Part shown: positions 1-8,683 of the stretch, piece after piece
How the letters are laid out: every line of letters starts with the position of its first letter
How positions within the stretch are numbered: the first letter of the stretch is position 1
NCBI RefSeq assembly: GCF_003240585.1
Contig: NZ_PCDP01000003.1
Location: 1-64,000 of the forward strand
Direction of reading: 5' to 3'
Origin: Arminella tubonensis
GTDB taxonomy: Bacteria; Pseudomonadota; Alphaproteobacteria; Rhizobiales; Rhizobiaceae
Length of the DNA: 64,000 bases
Position numbers and translations under genes: made by a program
Notes under the pieces: generated by a model
The model's database searches: none
The model's input: only the letters and a program-made list of their open reading frames with translations
What the model was told of the DNA's origin: nothing

Positions 1-206
1 GCAAGTCGGGCAAGGAAAAGATGATCCAGACCACCGACAGGGGTCTTGAGGCGCTAAAGCGCTACTCCGAAATCCGCGAGCGCCTTCTGGTGGAGGCAAC
101 GAAGGTCTCGGGTCTCTCCCAGGGCGACCTCTCCGACATCGCCTCGCACCTGAGAGCGCTGTCCGGCTATTACGAACAGGCGGCGAGGTCGGCCGCCACG
201 TTATAG
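1..206 (+). CDS. C-terminal fragment of a MarR-like winged-helix regulator (5' cut by window edge)
   Basis: The reading frame is already open at base 3 and ends with TAG at 204-206, so the gene starts outside the window. About 67 residues are visible. They contain a short basic stretch, then two amphipathic helices with many Glu/Arg/Leu residues (ERLLVEATKVSGLSQGDL, ASHLRALSGYYEQAA). This resembles the wing exit and C-terminal dimerisation helices of MarR-family winged-helix proteins, in which a Q/T-T-x-x-G turn (QTTDRGLEAL) follows the wing. The DNA-binding helices lie outside the window, so the family call is an inference and no target can be named. The next gene is on the same strand 75 bp downstream. 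Confidence 0.5.
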   Translation, partial: KSGKEKMIQTTDRGLEALKRYSEIRERLLVEATKVSGLSQGDLSDIASHLRALSGYYEQAARSAATL

Positions 207-281
207 GCTCTTTATAGAATCGGTTCGATCTCATAGGCTGGTTTCCGCCCGCGGGATGACGGGTGAAGAGAGGAAATATCT

Positions 282-1190
282 ATGAGCCACTATGAAATCC
301 TCGATCCGCGTTTTTCGGCGTTGATCAATGGATCGGCCAAGCTCGAGCTGTTGTGGACCGGCGGGCGCTGGACGGAGGGACCCGTCTACGTTCCCGCGGC
401 GCGCCATCTTGTCTGGTCGGACATTCCGAACGACCGGCTCATGCGCTATGACGAAGTCAGCGAGGTCGCCAACCTGTTCCAGACCCCCTGCGGGCATCAC
501 AACGGCCACACGCTCGATTTCGAGGGTAGGATCATCGCCTGCGAACACAGCGGGCGGCGGGTGAGCAGACTTGATCATGACGGAGAATGGCGAACGCTTG
601 CCGATCGTTTCGAAGGCAAGCGCCTGAACTCACCCAACGACGTCGTTGTCAAATCCGATGGATCAATCTGGTTTTCCGATCCGACGTACGGCATCGACAG
701 CGACTACGAAGGCTACGCGGCAGCGTCTGAGGTCGGCGCATCCAACGTCTACCGGATCGACCCGGCCGCTGGTGCCTTGTCGCTGGTGGCAAGTGACCTG
801 GTGAAACCGAACGGCCTTGCCTTTTCCAATGATGAGCAAACGCTTTACGTCTCGGATACGGGTGCGACCCACGTGCCTGGATTGGCAGGTACGATCCGCG
901 CCTACCCCGTCACTGAGGATGGTCGGAGCCTTGGAGAGGGCAGCCTGTTCGCCACCTGCGATTGCGGTCTCTTCGACGGCTTTCGGGTTGATCGCCACGG
1001 CAACATCTTCACCTCGAGCGGCGATTCCGTTCGCGTCTATGCCCCCGACGGCGTGCTGATCGGCCGGATATTGGTGCCGGAAGGCGTCTCCAACCTGACC
1101 TTCGGCGGGCCGCGACGCAACCGGCTCTACATCACAGCGACGACCTCGCTCTACGCCATCTATGTGAACAGCCGCCCGGCCGCTCGCTGA
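282..1190 (+). CDS. SMP-30/gluconolactonase/LRE family lactonase
   Basis: A 302-residue cytoplasmic beta-propeller protein with no signal peptide. Family members hydrolyse sugar lactones (for example gluconolactone to gluconate) using one divalent metal. The usual metal and substrate positions can be seen: the N-terminal WTEGPVY Glu, the LNSPNDVVV Asn, the KPNGLAFSNDE Asn and the DGFRVDRHGNIF Asp. Length matches the family (about 290-310). The start is supported by GAGAGG eight bases upstream of the ATG. It stands alone, convergent with the next gene 21 bp away. Exact substrate cannot be told; aldonolactones or a plant-derived lactone are equally possible. Confidence 0.85.
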   Translation: MSHYEILDPRFSALINGSAKLELLWTGGRWTEGPVYVPAARHLVWSDIPNDRLMRYDEVSEVANLFQTPCGHHNGHTLDFEGRIIACEHSGRRVSRLDHDGEWRTLADRFEGKRLNSPNDVVVKSDGSIWFSDPTYGIDSDYEGYAAASEVGASNVYRIDPAAGALSLVASDLVKPNGLAFSNDEQTLYVSDTGATHVPGLAGTIRAYPVTEDGRSLGEGSLFATCDCGLFDGFRVDRHGNIFTSSGDSVRVYAPDGVLIGRILVPEGVSNLTFGGPRRNRLYITATTSLYAIYVNSRPAAR

Positions 1191-1211
1191 AGACGCTGAG
1201 CAAGGGCGATC

Positions 1212-1511
1212 TCAGGCTGCGGCGAGGACGTGAACAGCGGCAGAGGCGAGAAGATCTTTGGTCTCTGCCGAATAGGCTGCCATGTGCGGAGCGGCGCCAT
1301 GGGCCTTCAACGCCGCCATGCTTTCCCATTTTTCGACGACGACGAACGTATCCGGGCCATAGGCCGGGTCTGCTCCCTCGACGTCGATGACGGGGGCGTA
1401 CTCGATACAGCCCGCTTCTGCCTTCACAGTCGGGACGATACGCTTGAAGGCCTGGAGCAGAGCACCGCGCTTGCCGGGGACGGCGGTGATGATGGCGAGG
1501 ACGTGGATCAT
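1212..1511 (-). CDS. Putative quinol monooxygenase (antibiotic biosynthesis monooxygenase, ABM/YgiN fold)
   Basis: A 99-residue single-domain protein of the dimeric ferredoxin-like ABM family. It starts with the typical beta strand MIHVLAIITAVPGK and carries the conserved EAGCIEY and VVEKWESMAALKAH blocks. E. coli YgiN, the closest characterised type, oxidises menadiol to menadione without a cofactor and takes part in quinone cycling. The ATG has AGGGA seven bases upstream. It is the last of a run of leftward genes (TetR, MFS, OYE, DUF427, this), which suggests a role in the same quinone/electrophile stress block, although the 137-bp gap to DUF427 leaves room for its own promoter. Confidence 0.8.
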   Translation of the reverse strand: MIHVLAIITAVPGKRGALLQAFKRIVPTVKAEAGCIEYAPVIDVEGADPAYGPDTFVVVEKWESMAALKAHGAAPHMAAYSAETKDLLASAAVHVLAAA

Positions 1512-1648
1512 GATGGTTCCCTGATTAGATCACGAGCAGATCTGGATGAAGCATCAATGCTATGTCCTCAGTGCTCGCGCAACAGCACGTCGCCTCAAAA
1601 CAGCCTCATGCGAGCGGACACTTTCTGCTTCGTGGGCGACAAAAATGG

Positions 1649-2032
1649 TCAGGCTGTGGCGGTGACCTCGATGCTGTCGACACGATTGGGATAAAAGGCC
1701 ATGTGATCCTTGATCTCGGCCACCGCATCATAGGGGCTTTCGTAGGTCCAGATGGCATTTTGCGAGCGTTCGCCACCAGCCGGGATGCTGTAGTAGGAGC
1801 AATCGCCCTTGTATGGGCAATAGGTGCGGTGATCGGTGCGCGAAAGCTGGGACAAATCGACATCCGCGCGCGGAATATAGAGCACGGCGGGATGGCCCGC
1901 CTCCTGGAGAGACAGGGCGTTGCGACTATCGGCAACCACCCGCCCGCCGGCAGACACCACGATGTGCGATGCGGCGTGGCTGATGGTGATCGGATGGTCG
2001 GGGCCTGGAATCTTGATCGTCTTTTCCGTCAT
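1649..2032 (-). CDS. DUF427 family protein
   Basis: A 127-residue soluble protein that is one complete DUF427 domain: IKIPGPDHPITI at the N-terminus, VVADSRNALSLQEAG, then the signature YCPYKGDCSYYSI and a C-terminal WTYESPYDAVAEIKDHMAFY segment. DUF427 proteins form a small beta-barrel; the biochemical role is not established, so none is claimed. The start is well supported by GAGGAA eight bases before the ATG. It lies 79 bp downstream of the Old Yellow Enzyme gene on the same strand and may be co-transcribed with it. Confidence 0.85.
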   Translation of the reverse strand: MTEKTIKIPGPDHPITISHAASHIVVSAGGRVVADSRNALSLQEAGHPAVLYIPRADVDLSQLSRTDHRTYCPYKGDCSYYSIPAGGERSQNAIWTYESPYDAVAEIKDHMAFYPNRVDSIEVTATA

Positions 2033-2111
2033 AGCGCTGCTTCCTCGATTGCGAACGGTTGAAAGCTAGAAGTGGGACCGCCGCATTGCGGCCGCAATGC
2101 TCGCGATTTGC

Positions 2112-3209
2112 TTAAGACGTACGAAAGAGATTGGCATGCTCGCGCGGCGGCGCGCGCCAATAGGAGGGCGGCGCATCCACCGTTGCACCGAGTTCGGCAG
2201 CGGCGTGCCAGCCCCAGCGCGGATCGTAAAGGACACCGCGAGCAACAGCTATGAAGTCGGCCTTTCCGCCGGCGATGATCTCTTCGGCCTGTCTGGCTTC
2301 GGTGATCAACCCGACGGCAATGGTGGGAAGGCCCGTTGCCTTCTTGATGGCTTCGGCAAACGGAACCTGGTAGCCGGGGCCGGCTGCGATCTTCTGCAAT
2401 GGCGAGATGCCCGCCGATGACGTATCGATCCAATCGACGCCCCGGGCTTTCAATTCCTGGGCGAAGGCGATGGTCTGGCCGATGTCCCAGCCGCCCTCGA
2501 TCCAATCAGCCGCAGAAACCCTGACGCCGAGGGGTTTGTCCGCCGGGAAGACCGCCCGCACGGCATCGAAGACCTCAAGCGGAAACCGCATGCGGTTTTC
2601 CAGTGACCCACCATATTCATCGGTACGATGATTGGAGATCGGCGACAGAAATTCGTGCAGCAGATAGCCATGCGCGGCGTGGACCTCGAGACCATCGAGG
2701 CCGAGGTGCTCCGCACGTTTCGCGGCTGCGACAAACGCGCTGCGGATACGGGCAAGACCCGACGTATCGAGAGCAAGCGGTGGCTGGTCTCCTTCGTTCT
2801 GCGGTACGGCCGACGGAGCAAAGGTTTCCCAGCCGCCTTCGGAAAGCGGGATCGCGTGCCCGCCCTCCCATGGAACATGGCTCGATGCCTTTCGTCCGGC
2901 ATGGGCAAGCTGCATCACGACAGGCGTTTTGGATACCTGGCGCACGCCCGCAAGCACCGGTTTCAGCGCCGCCTCGGTTTCGTCGTCCCAAAGCCCGAGA
3001 TCGCCGTGGGTAATCCTGCCGGCGGGTTCAACCGCCGTCGCCTCGATGAACAGTATGCCCGCGCCCGACAGGGCGAGGCCACCGAGATGGACCAGATGCC
3101 ATGCCGTCGCCTTTCCGTGGTCGGCAACATACTGACACATCGGCGAAACGACGATGCGGTTGGGGACAGACAGCCCGCGAAGTGAGATCGGAGAAAACAA
3201 GGCGCTCAT
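2112..3209 (-). CDS. Old Yellow Enzyme family NAD(P)H:flavin oxidoreductase, YqjM-like class
   Basis: A 365-residue FMN-dependent TIM-barrel ene-reductase. Such enzymes reduce activated C=C bonds of enals, enones, quinones and nitro compounds with NAD(P)H. The N-terminal SPMCQY (Cys25, Tyr27) is the redox-sensing Cys/Tyr pair of the YqjM ('thermophilic-like') class. The substrate-binding His pair lies in VHAAHGYLLHEF, followed by the class signature NHRTDEYGGS. Its ATG overlaps the stop of the upstream MFS gene by 4 bp (3206-3209), so translation is probably coupled. With a NemR-like regulator at the head of the unit, a role in detoxifying reactive electrophiles is likely. Confidence 0.92.
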   Translation of the reverse strand: MSALFSPISLRGLSVPNRIVVSPMCQYVADHGKATAWHLVHLGGLALSGAGILFIEATAVEPAGRITHGDLGLWDDETEAALKPVLAGVRQVSKTPVVMQLAHAGRKASSHVPWEGGHAIPLSEGGWETFAPSAVPQNEGDQPPLALDTSGLARIRSAFVAAAKRAEHLGLDGLEVHAAHGYLLHEFLSPISNHRTDEYGGSLENRMRFPLEVFDAVRAVFPADKPLGVRVSAADWIEGGWDIGQTIAFAQELKARGVDWIDTSSAGISPLQKIAAGPGYQVPFAEAIKKATGLPTIAVGLITEARQAEEIIAGGKADFIAVARGVLYDPRWGWHAAAELGATVDAPPSYWRAPPREHANLFRTS

Positions 3210-4435
3210 GAGCTCTTTCCAACTGATGATTGAAGGGATGGGAGCGATTTGCCGATGCGAAAGGCGAGCAGAACCGCGGCGATACTCAAGGCTGCAATGG
3301 CCATCGCGCCAATGTCGATGGCAAAGGCGAGGCCGCGCGCCGTGGCGATTGTGCCGAGCGCGAGAGCGACGATGCCCTGGGTCAGATAGGCGACGAGAAA
3401 CAGCGCTGAAAGCGTCCCGCCCCGGTGATGGGCTGGGGCGTTGGCGCTTAGAAGGTTCAGGCCTCCAGAAAACAGTAGGCTGTAGCCCATGCCCGCAGTG
3501 GCTGCGGCGGCGATGAATATCGGCAGGGCGTGCTCGGCCGCCGACAGCGCGAGAAGCGCCACGGCGACGGCCGATGCGGTGCCACCGACGAGGATCGCCG
3601 TCGTCGATGCCAAGCGTCGCGCCGGTATCGTGGCCGCGCCGGCAACGACTGCAAAGAGAGCGATGGTTGCGCCGTTTATCAGCGAATTGGACGAACCGAT
3701 GAGGTCATGGGCGATCTGGGCGCCAAGTGACAGGACCACCGCACCCAGCGCATAGGATGCCGTCACCGCAATGGTCGCGGAAGAAAAGATGTCCCGGATG
3801 CCCTTGGGGACGACGATTGCTTTCGGCCTCCAACGACCGCGCGCTTCTGCCGAGGTATGCCGCGGTAGGAACCAGGTCGCTGCAAAGATGGCAGTCAGCA
3901 CGAACAGGAGAAACCAGAAATTCAGGCGGGTCGGGAAAGGCGCGTATTCGATAAGCCCGCCGCCGACGAGCGCCGCGCACATCAGGCCCAATGCCTGCGC
4001 CGCCGTGGTGACGGCGCCGGCGCGCTGCGACTGGCCCGCCGCGCTAAATTCGACAACGGCTGCGGCGGAGGGGCTGGCCGAAAGCCCGACCCCGAGGCCC
4101 ATGAACGCCCGGCCGATGAAGACCCAAAGGATGCTCGGCGCGATGGCGAAAAGCAGCACGCCGAGCAGCGATCCCGAAAGCCCAAGCAACATGGTGGTCC
4201 GGCGGCCGATATAATCCGAGAGATCGCCAAAGCCGAGTAGCACCATGACGACGACGATGGGATAGATCGCGAAGATGGCGGTGGTGACCGTTGGCGTCAG
4301 GCCCCATTCCGCGGCATAGAGCGGATAGGTCATCGCCGGAGCCGCACTCGTCCAGAGAGTATGCGCGACGACCGCCGCCGAAACCCAGAAGCTGGCGCGA
4401 CGGCCGAGTGTGAACGAAGAGGTTTTCATGATCAT
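3206..4435 (-). CDS. MFS transporter, DHA1-like drug/metabolite exporter
   Basis: A hydrophobic protein of 409 residues with about 12 membrane segments and the MFS loop 2-3 motif GDLSDYIGRRTTMLLG. I place the start at ATG 4435 (MIMKTSSF), because the open frame upstream is Arg/Pro/His-rich and unlike a transporter N-terminus; the codon two positions later is also possible. The gene sits between the TetR regulator (84 bp upstream) and the OYE gene (4-bp overlap). The arrangement suggests export of the compound that the regulator senses or of the OYE product. Substrate unknown. Confidence 0.85.
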   Translation of the reverse strand: MIMKTSSFTLGRRASFWVSAAVVAHTLWTSAAPAMTYPLYAAEWGLTPTVTTAIFAIYPIVVVMVLLGFGDLSDYIGRRTTMLLGLSGSLLGVLLFAIAPSILWVFIGRAFMGLGVGLSASPSAAAVVEFSAAGQSQRAGAVTTAAQALGLMCAALVGGGLIEYAPFPTRLNFWFLLFVLTAIFAATWFLPRHTSAEARGRWRPKAIVVPKGIRDIFSSATIAVTASYALGAVVLSLGAQIAHDLIGSSNSLINGATIALFAVVAGAATIPARRLASTTAILVGGTASAVAVALLALSAAEHALPIFIAAAATAGMGYSLLFSGGLNLLSANAPAHHRGGTLSALFLVAYLTQGIVALALGTIATARGLAFAIDIGAMAIAALSIAAVLLAFRIGKSLPSLQSSVGKSS

Positions 4436-4519
4436 GCTTTCACGCCGCTTTTGACGTTGGTGATGTCTATAGAGACAAGGGGGAAGCGCCGGCCGCATAC
4501 CGCCGCTCTTAAAAACCGG

Positions 4520-5101
4520 TCAGCGCAGGATCGTTGTAAACAGAATTCGTTTGAAACGATCCACCGGTGCAGGGTTGCGCTCGGCCTTCGCCAAAAGGTT
4601 TGCACCCTGCAGCGACGAGACGATGAAGGCGGCGACTTCCTCACACTCGAAATCCGCGCGCAATTCGCCGGCTTTCACCGCAGCCTCGAGGCAATAGGTT
4701 ATCGCATCGCGAATGTTGTCGAATATCCTCAGCAGCTTGTCTCTGATCGGCTCGCTGTGGTCGGTCGCCTCGGCTGTGAAGTTGCCGAGCATGCAACCGT
4801 TGCGCATATTGTCCTGGTTCAGGCGATTTCTGCTTGTCTCTATATAGTCTGCGAGCCTCTGAAGCGGCGGAAGCGCATCGTTTCTCAGCGTGTTACGGAT
4901 GACCGCATCGCTCCTTGAGAAATAGAGATCAATCACTTCCAGGCCAAACGCCTCCTTGGAGACAAAATGATTGGTGAACGAGCCTTGAGGAACGCCAGCA
5001 GCCTGAACGATGTCGCGAACGGAGGCGTTCGCGAAGCCATGCGCGTGAACGACGCGCAGGCCCTCCGTCAAAATCTTTTCCCTATGGGATGGCTTTGCCA
5101 T
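4520..5101 (-). CDS. TetR family transcriptional regulator, NemR-like
   Basis: A 193-residue TetR repressor. The N-terminal helix-turn-helix is at about residues 8-54 (ASVRDIVQAAGVPQGSFTNHF). The C-terminal sensor domain resembles E. coli NemR: NGCMLGNF places Cys103 where NemR has the electrophile- and chlorine-sensing Cys106, and GANLLAKAE places Lys172 where NemR has its partner Lys175. NemR controls an OYE-family reductase, and here the downstream genes are an MFS exporter and an OYE. A 16-bp palindrome lies about 37 bp upstream of the start, in the region shared with the kefF-like gene. The alignment with NemR is from memory and by eye. Confidence 0.85.
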   Translation of the reverse strand: MAKPSHREKILTEGLRVVHAHGFANASVRDIVQAAGVPQGSFTNHFVSKEAFGLEVIDLYFSRSDAVIRNTLRNDALPPLQRLADYIETSRNRLNQDNMRNGCMLGNFTAEATDHSEPIRDKLLRIFDNIRDAITYCLEAAVKAGELRADFECEEVAAFIVSSLQGANLLAKAERNPAPVDRFKRILFTTILR

Positions 5102-5137
5102 ATCCTAGTCCCTCACTAAGGCGCCTTGATCATTCCT

Positions 5138-5153
5138 ATATGGACGTCCGTAT
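5138..5153. promoter_or_regulatory. Candidate TetR (NemR-like) operator
   Basis: The 16-mer ATATGGACGTCCGTAT is a near-perfect inverted repeat: a GGACGTCC core with flanks pairing at all but one position on each side. It lies 37 bp upstream of the tetR start and about 170 bp upstream of the divergent kefF-like ATG. A TetR dimer site of this size and place fits autoregulation and possibly control of both directions. Binding is inferred. Confidence 0.5.
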
Positions 5154-5323
5154 TGGATTTTCAAGGATGCCGAACCGACGTCTTGGTGGCGCTGGATCGG
5201 ATGGCTCGACGGGACGCCGAGCATCAGGCTTGGATAATACTCCCTCGAACGGCGACAGTGACTTGACGCGGCAGGCGAAACGACAACAGTTTGTCGCTTC
5301 TTCCCGATATTGGCCGAGGTTCC

Positions 5324-5938
5324 ATGGCGCGAGTACTTGTTCTGTTTATACATCCCGGCCAGCGCCATTCCAGGGTGAATGTGGCAATGGCCAAGGTCGC
5401 GAAATCGGTGGATGGGGTCACCTTCGTCGACCTCTACGCCGAATACCCGACCTTCAATATCGACATCGATCTCGAGCAGGCGCGTTTGCTGGAACATGAC
5501 GCGATCGTGTTTCAGTTCCCGATATACTGGTATTCGACGCCCTCGCTTATGAAAGAGTGGGAAGATCTGGTTCTCGAATACGGCTTCGCCTATGGCCACA
5601 ATGGCGACAAGCTAAAAGACAAGATATTCTTTCCCGTCGTCACGGCGGGCGGCCCGCAGGATGCCTATGGAGTGGCCGGCCGAAACAATTTCACACTGCG
5701 CACGTTGCTATCGCCGCTGGAGCAGACGGCGAATCTTTGCCACATGCGCTACATACCACCCATGGTGCTTTTCTCCGCGCACGACTCCAATACCGATGGA
5801 CGGGCGGAGCATCATCTCGCGGCCTATCGCACTTTGCTGGAGGCGCTGCGCGATGATCGCTTTCATCTCGAAAGAGCGCGTCAGGCCGAGCTGCTCGATC
5901 ATCAGAATCTGCCTATTCATCAGGGGGATGAGCGATGA
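5324..5938 (+). CDS. KefF/KefG-like NAD(P)H:quinone oxidoreductase (antiporter ancillary subunit)
   Basis: A 204-residue flavodoxin-fold protein. It opens with the FMN-binding strand MARVLVLFIHPGQRHSRVN and contains the quinone-reductase blocks FQFPIYWYSTPSLMKEW and VVTAGGPQDAYG. KefF and KefG bind and activate Kef potassium efflux channels and also reduce quinones. The ATG at 5324 is chosen over an upstream TTG because GAGG precedes it at proper spacing. Its stop overlaps the start of the antiporter gene by 4 bp, as expected for an obligate partner. It is divergent from the NemR-like operon. Confidence 0.88.
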   Translation: MARVLVLFIHPGQRHSRVNVAMAKVAKSVDGVTFVDLYAEYPTFNIDIDLEQARLLEHDAIVFQFPIYWYSTPSLMKEWEDLVLEYGFAYGHNGDKLKDKIFFPVVTAGGPQDAYGVAGRNNFTLRTLLSPLEQTANLCHMRYIPPMVLFSAHDSNTDGRAEHHLAAYRTLLEALRDDRFHLERARQAELLDHQNLPIHQGDER

Positions 5939-7836
5939 ACGGATTTGTCTTCCAGGCTTTCGTCTATCTCCTTGCGGCTGTCGTCTCGGTGCTCGTTGCC
6001 AAGCGGCTCGGCCTCGGATCGGTCCTCGGCTATCTCATTGCCGGCGTTCTCATCGGCCCGGTGTTACACCTTGTCGGCAATGAGACCGAGGACCTGCAGC
6101 ACTTTGCCGAGTTCGGCGTCGTGATGATGCTGTTTCTCGTCGGCCTGGAATTGCAGCCCCGCGCGCTTTGGGAGATGCGCGCCAAGCTCTTGGGGCTCGG
6201 TGGCTTGCAGATTGTCGCGACGGCAGCGCTCGTCATGGCAATCAGCATGATGCTCGGCCAAGCCTGGAGCGTGTCGCTGACGGTCGGCTTCATTTTCTCT
6301 CTATCGTCCACGGCCATCGTCCTCCAGACGCTCGGCGAAAAAGGGCTGCTGAAGTCGGATGGCGGACAGTCGAGCTTCTCGGTCCTATTGTTCCAGGATA
6401 TCGCCGTCATTCCGATGCTGGCGTTGATCCCGCTATTGGCACTGCCCGAACTCAGCCATCTTTTGCAGAGTGCGCCAGGCACTGCCGGTGGCCATGAAAC
6501 AGCCCGACTGCTGGAGGGCCTGCCCGGTTGGCAGATCACAATCATCACGATCGCGGCGGTCTCCTTCGTCGTGGTCGCCGGCCATTACCTATCGCGGCCT
6601 ATCTTCCGGGTCATCGCCGCCTCCAAGCTGCGTGAGATTTTCACGGCAGCCGCACTTTTGCTGGTGATCGCCATCGCCCTGTTGATGACGCTGGTTGGCC
6701 TTTCGCCGGCTCTCGGCACCTTCCTCGCAGGCGTCGTGTTGGCAAACAGCGAGTTTCGCCACGAACTTGAAAGCGACATCGAGCCCTTCAAGGGACTATT
6801 GCTTGGCCTGTTCTTTATCACCGTCGGCGCAAGCATCAATTTCGCACTGCTTTGGGCAAACCTTGCGCTTGTCGTCGCGCTGACACTCTGCCTGATGGCG
6901 GTGAAGGTCGCGGTTCTCCTGGTACTCGCCCATCTGTTCAGGCTGCGTGGCTCCGACAAATGGCTGTTTGCGCTTGGCCTTGCTCAGGCGGGTGAATTCG
7001 GCTTTGTTCTGCTTTCCTTCACGGTACAAAATGCCGTCCTTCCTCAGGAACTCGCAGCAATCCTTTTGCTCGTCGTCGCGCTTTCGATGATGCTGACGCC
7101 CGCCCTGTTCATCGTCCTCGACAAGGTTATCATGCCGCGGTTCGATCGGCAGCAGGCCGAAGAGGCCGACGACATTGCTGAGCCGGCAATGGTCATCATC
7201 GCCGGCCTCGGGCGGTTTGGGCAGATCATCAATCGCGTTCTTCTCGCCAACGGCCACAAGACCATTGTTCTCGACTATCAGGCCGATGTGGTGGAGGGCT
7301 TGCGCAAGTTCGGTGTCAGATCCTTCTTCGGCGACGCAGGCAGGCCCGATCTTCTGCATTCGGCCGGTCTTGCCGAGGCGAAGCTTCTGGTTGTGGCGAT
7401 CGACGATACCGACCGCTCAGTGGAAATCGTCAGGCACGCGCGCCGCGAGAATCCGGACCTGCACATCATCGCCCGGGCCTTCGATCGCAATCACGTCTAC
7501 CGCCTTTATCAAGCCGGTGCCGACGACATCGTGCGTGAGGTCTTCGACAGCTCGGTGCGCGCGGCCGGCTATGCTTTGACGGCGCTCGGCATGCATCCAT
7601 ACGAGGTCGAGAAGAGCAAGGCGGTGTTCGTCAGGCAGGACAGGGCGGGACTGCGACAACTCGCACCCTTGTGGAAGGAAGATGTTCCCGTCTTCAACAA
7701 TGCGGAATACATCGCGAAGGCCAAGGAGATCAACGACCTGCTGGAAGCCGCGATGCTCGGAGACCGCAGCGCGCTGTACGACAAGACTGAGCGCGGCTGG
7801 ACGCCGCCCGATGTTCTGGCTGCCGAAAAGGGATGA
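5935..7836 (+). CDS. Kef-type glutathione-regulated K+/H+ antiporter (CPA2 family) with TrkA-N domain
   Basis: A 633-residue inner-membrane protein. Residues 1 to about 390 hold 12-13 membrane segments, including the GLGSVLGYLIAGVLIGP and FGVVMMLFLVGLELQP blocks of CPA2 exchangers. From about 415 a cytoplasmic Rossmann TrkA-N/RCK domain follows (VIIAGLGRFGQIINRVLLANG, then LLVVAIDDTD). Kef systems release K+ and acidify the cytoplasm when glutathione adducts of toxic electrophiles accumulate. The 4-bp overlap with the KefF-like gene supports a KefFC-like pair. Whether it is KefB- or KefC-type cannot be settled by eye. Confidence 0.93.
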   Translation: MNGFVFQAFVYLLAAVVSVLVAKRLGLGSVLGYLIAGVLIGPVLHLVGNETEDLQHFAEFGVVMMLFLVGLELQPRALWEMRAKLLGLGGLQIVATAALVMAISMMLGQAWSVSLTVGFIFSLSSTAIVLQTLGEKGLLKSDGGQSSFSVLLFQDIAVIPMLALIPLLALPELSHLLQSAPGTAGGHETARLLEGLPGWQITIITIAAVSFVVVAGHYLSRPIFRVIAASKLREIFTAAALLLVIAIALLMTLVGLSPALGTFLAGVVLANSEFRHELESDIEPFKGLLLGLFFITVGASINFALLWANLALVVALTLCLMAVKVAVLLVLAHLFRLRGSDKWLFALGLAQAGEFGFVLLSFTVQNAVLPQELAAILLLVVALSMMLTPALFIVLDKVIMPRFDRQQAEEADDIAEPAMVIIAGLGRFGQIINRVLLANGHKTIVLDYQADVVEGLRKFGVRSFFGDAGRPDLLHSAGLAEAKLLVVAIDDTDRSVEIVRHARRENPDLHIIARAFDRNHVYRLYQAGADDIVREVFDSSVRAAGYALTALGMHPYEVEKSKAVFVRQDRAGLRQLAPLWKEDVPVFNNAEYIAKAKEINDLLEAAMLGDRSALYDKTERGWTPPDVLAAEKG

Positions 7837-7845
7837 GGCAAGAAG

Positions 7846-8589
7846 ATGCAGTATAGTGAAGACGTCGCGCGCGAACTTGTTCCAACGGGCGCCCTTCGGG
7901 TTGGCGTTGTGGCGGCGCCCGCCCTGTCCGCACTTTTTGTCGTCTATGACGAGGAAAGCAGAACCTATCGCGGCACCACCGTCGACCTGGCGCGCGCCCT
8001 AGCCTCCGAGCTTGGCGCCCACCTGGAGATCAGCTGCTTCATGAACTCGGGCGCCTGCACCGATGCACTTGAAGCCGGAGCGATCGATGTCAGCTTCATG
8101 CCGGTGGACGACGAACGGCGCAAGCGGGTCGCCTTCGGACCTGCCTACTACATCATCGAGAGCACATACCTCGTGACCGCCGCGTCGGGAATAACAAGCC
8201 TGTCGGAGGTGGACCGCGAAGATGTGCGGGTCGTCGGCGTTGCCAACACAACGACCATCCGAAGCGCCACGCGCACCCTGACCAGGACGGTGCCGCAGGC
8301 CGTCAACACCATCGCCGATGCAGTCAAACTCGTGCTGAGCGGCCAGGCCGACGCGCTGGCGCTTTCTCGCGATGCCTTCATCACGCTGCTCCCCCGATTG
8401 CCCGGCGCCCGCGTGCTGAAGGGAGGTTTCCAGTCGACCGGAATAGCGATTGCGGTCGGACGTCGAAAGCCCCGCGCGCTGGCTTATGTCAGCTCCTTCA
8501 TGAATGAAGCCAAGACATCGGGGCTGGTACGTCAGGCCCTCGACAAGGCGGGCTTCGAGAGCGAGCCGGTTGCGCCGCTCGATAGCTAG
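7846..8589 (+). CDS. Solute-binding protein family 3-like protein without signal peptide
   Basis: A 247-residue protein with the fold of amino-acid ABC binding proteins (SBP_bac_3): GALRVGVV at the N-terminus, TTVDLARALASELGAHLEI, then AIDVSFMPVDDERRKRVAFG, the position where the family contacts the ligand carboxylate with Arg. Unlike periplasmic members it begins directly with the domain and has no signal peptide or lipobox, and no permease or ATPase lies nearby. The start is only 9 bp after the antiporter stop with a GAGG-like site, so it is probably the third gene of the kefF-kef operon. It may be a cytoplasmic ligand sensor; that is speculation. Confidence 0.78.
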   Translation: MQYSEDVARELVPTGALRVGVVAAPALSALFVVYDEESRTYRGTTVDLARALASELGAHLEISCFMNSGACTDALEAGAIDVSFMPVDDERRKRVAFGPAYYIIESTYLVTAASGITSLSEVDREDVRVVGVANTTTIRSATRTLTRTVPQAVNTIADAVKLVLSGQADALALSRDAFITLLPRLPGARVLKGGFQSTGIAIAVGRRKPRALAYVSSFMNEAKTSGLVRQALDKAGFESEPVAPLDS

Positions 8590-8683
8590 GCTAATTTTAG
8601 CAAAACTGCGTAGCGTTTGCTCGAATTGCGCAGAAACAAAAAAGAGAAAGCGTTTTCGCGATTCGAAGAAAAGCGGAAATGCG

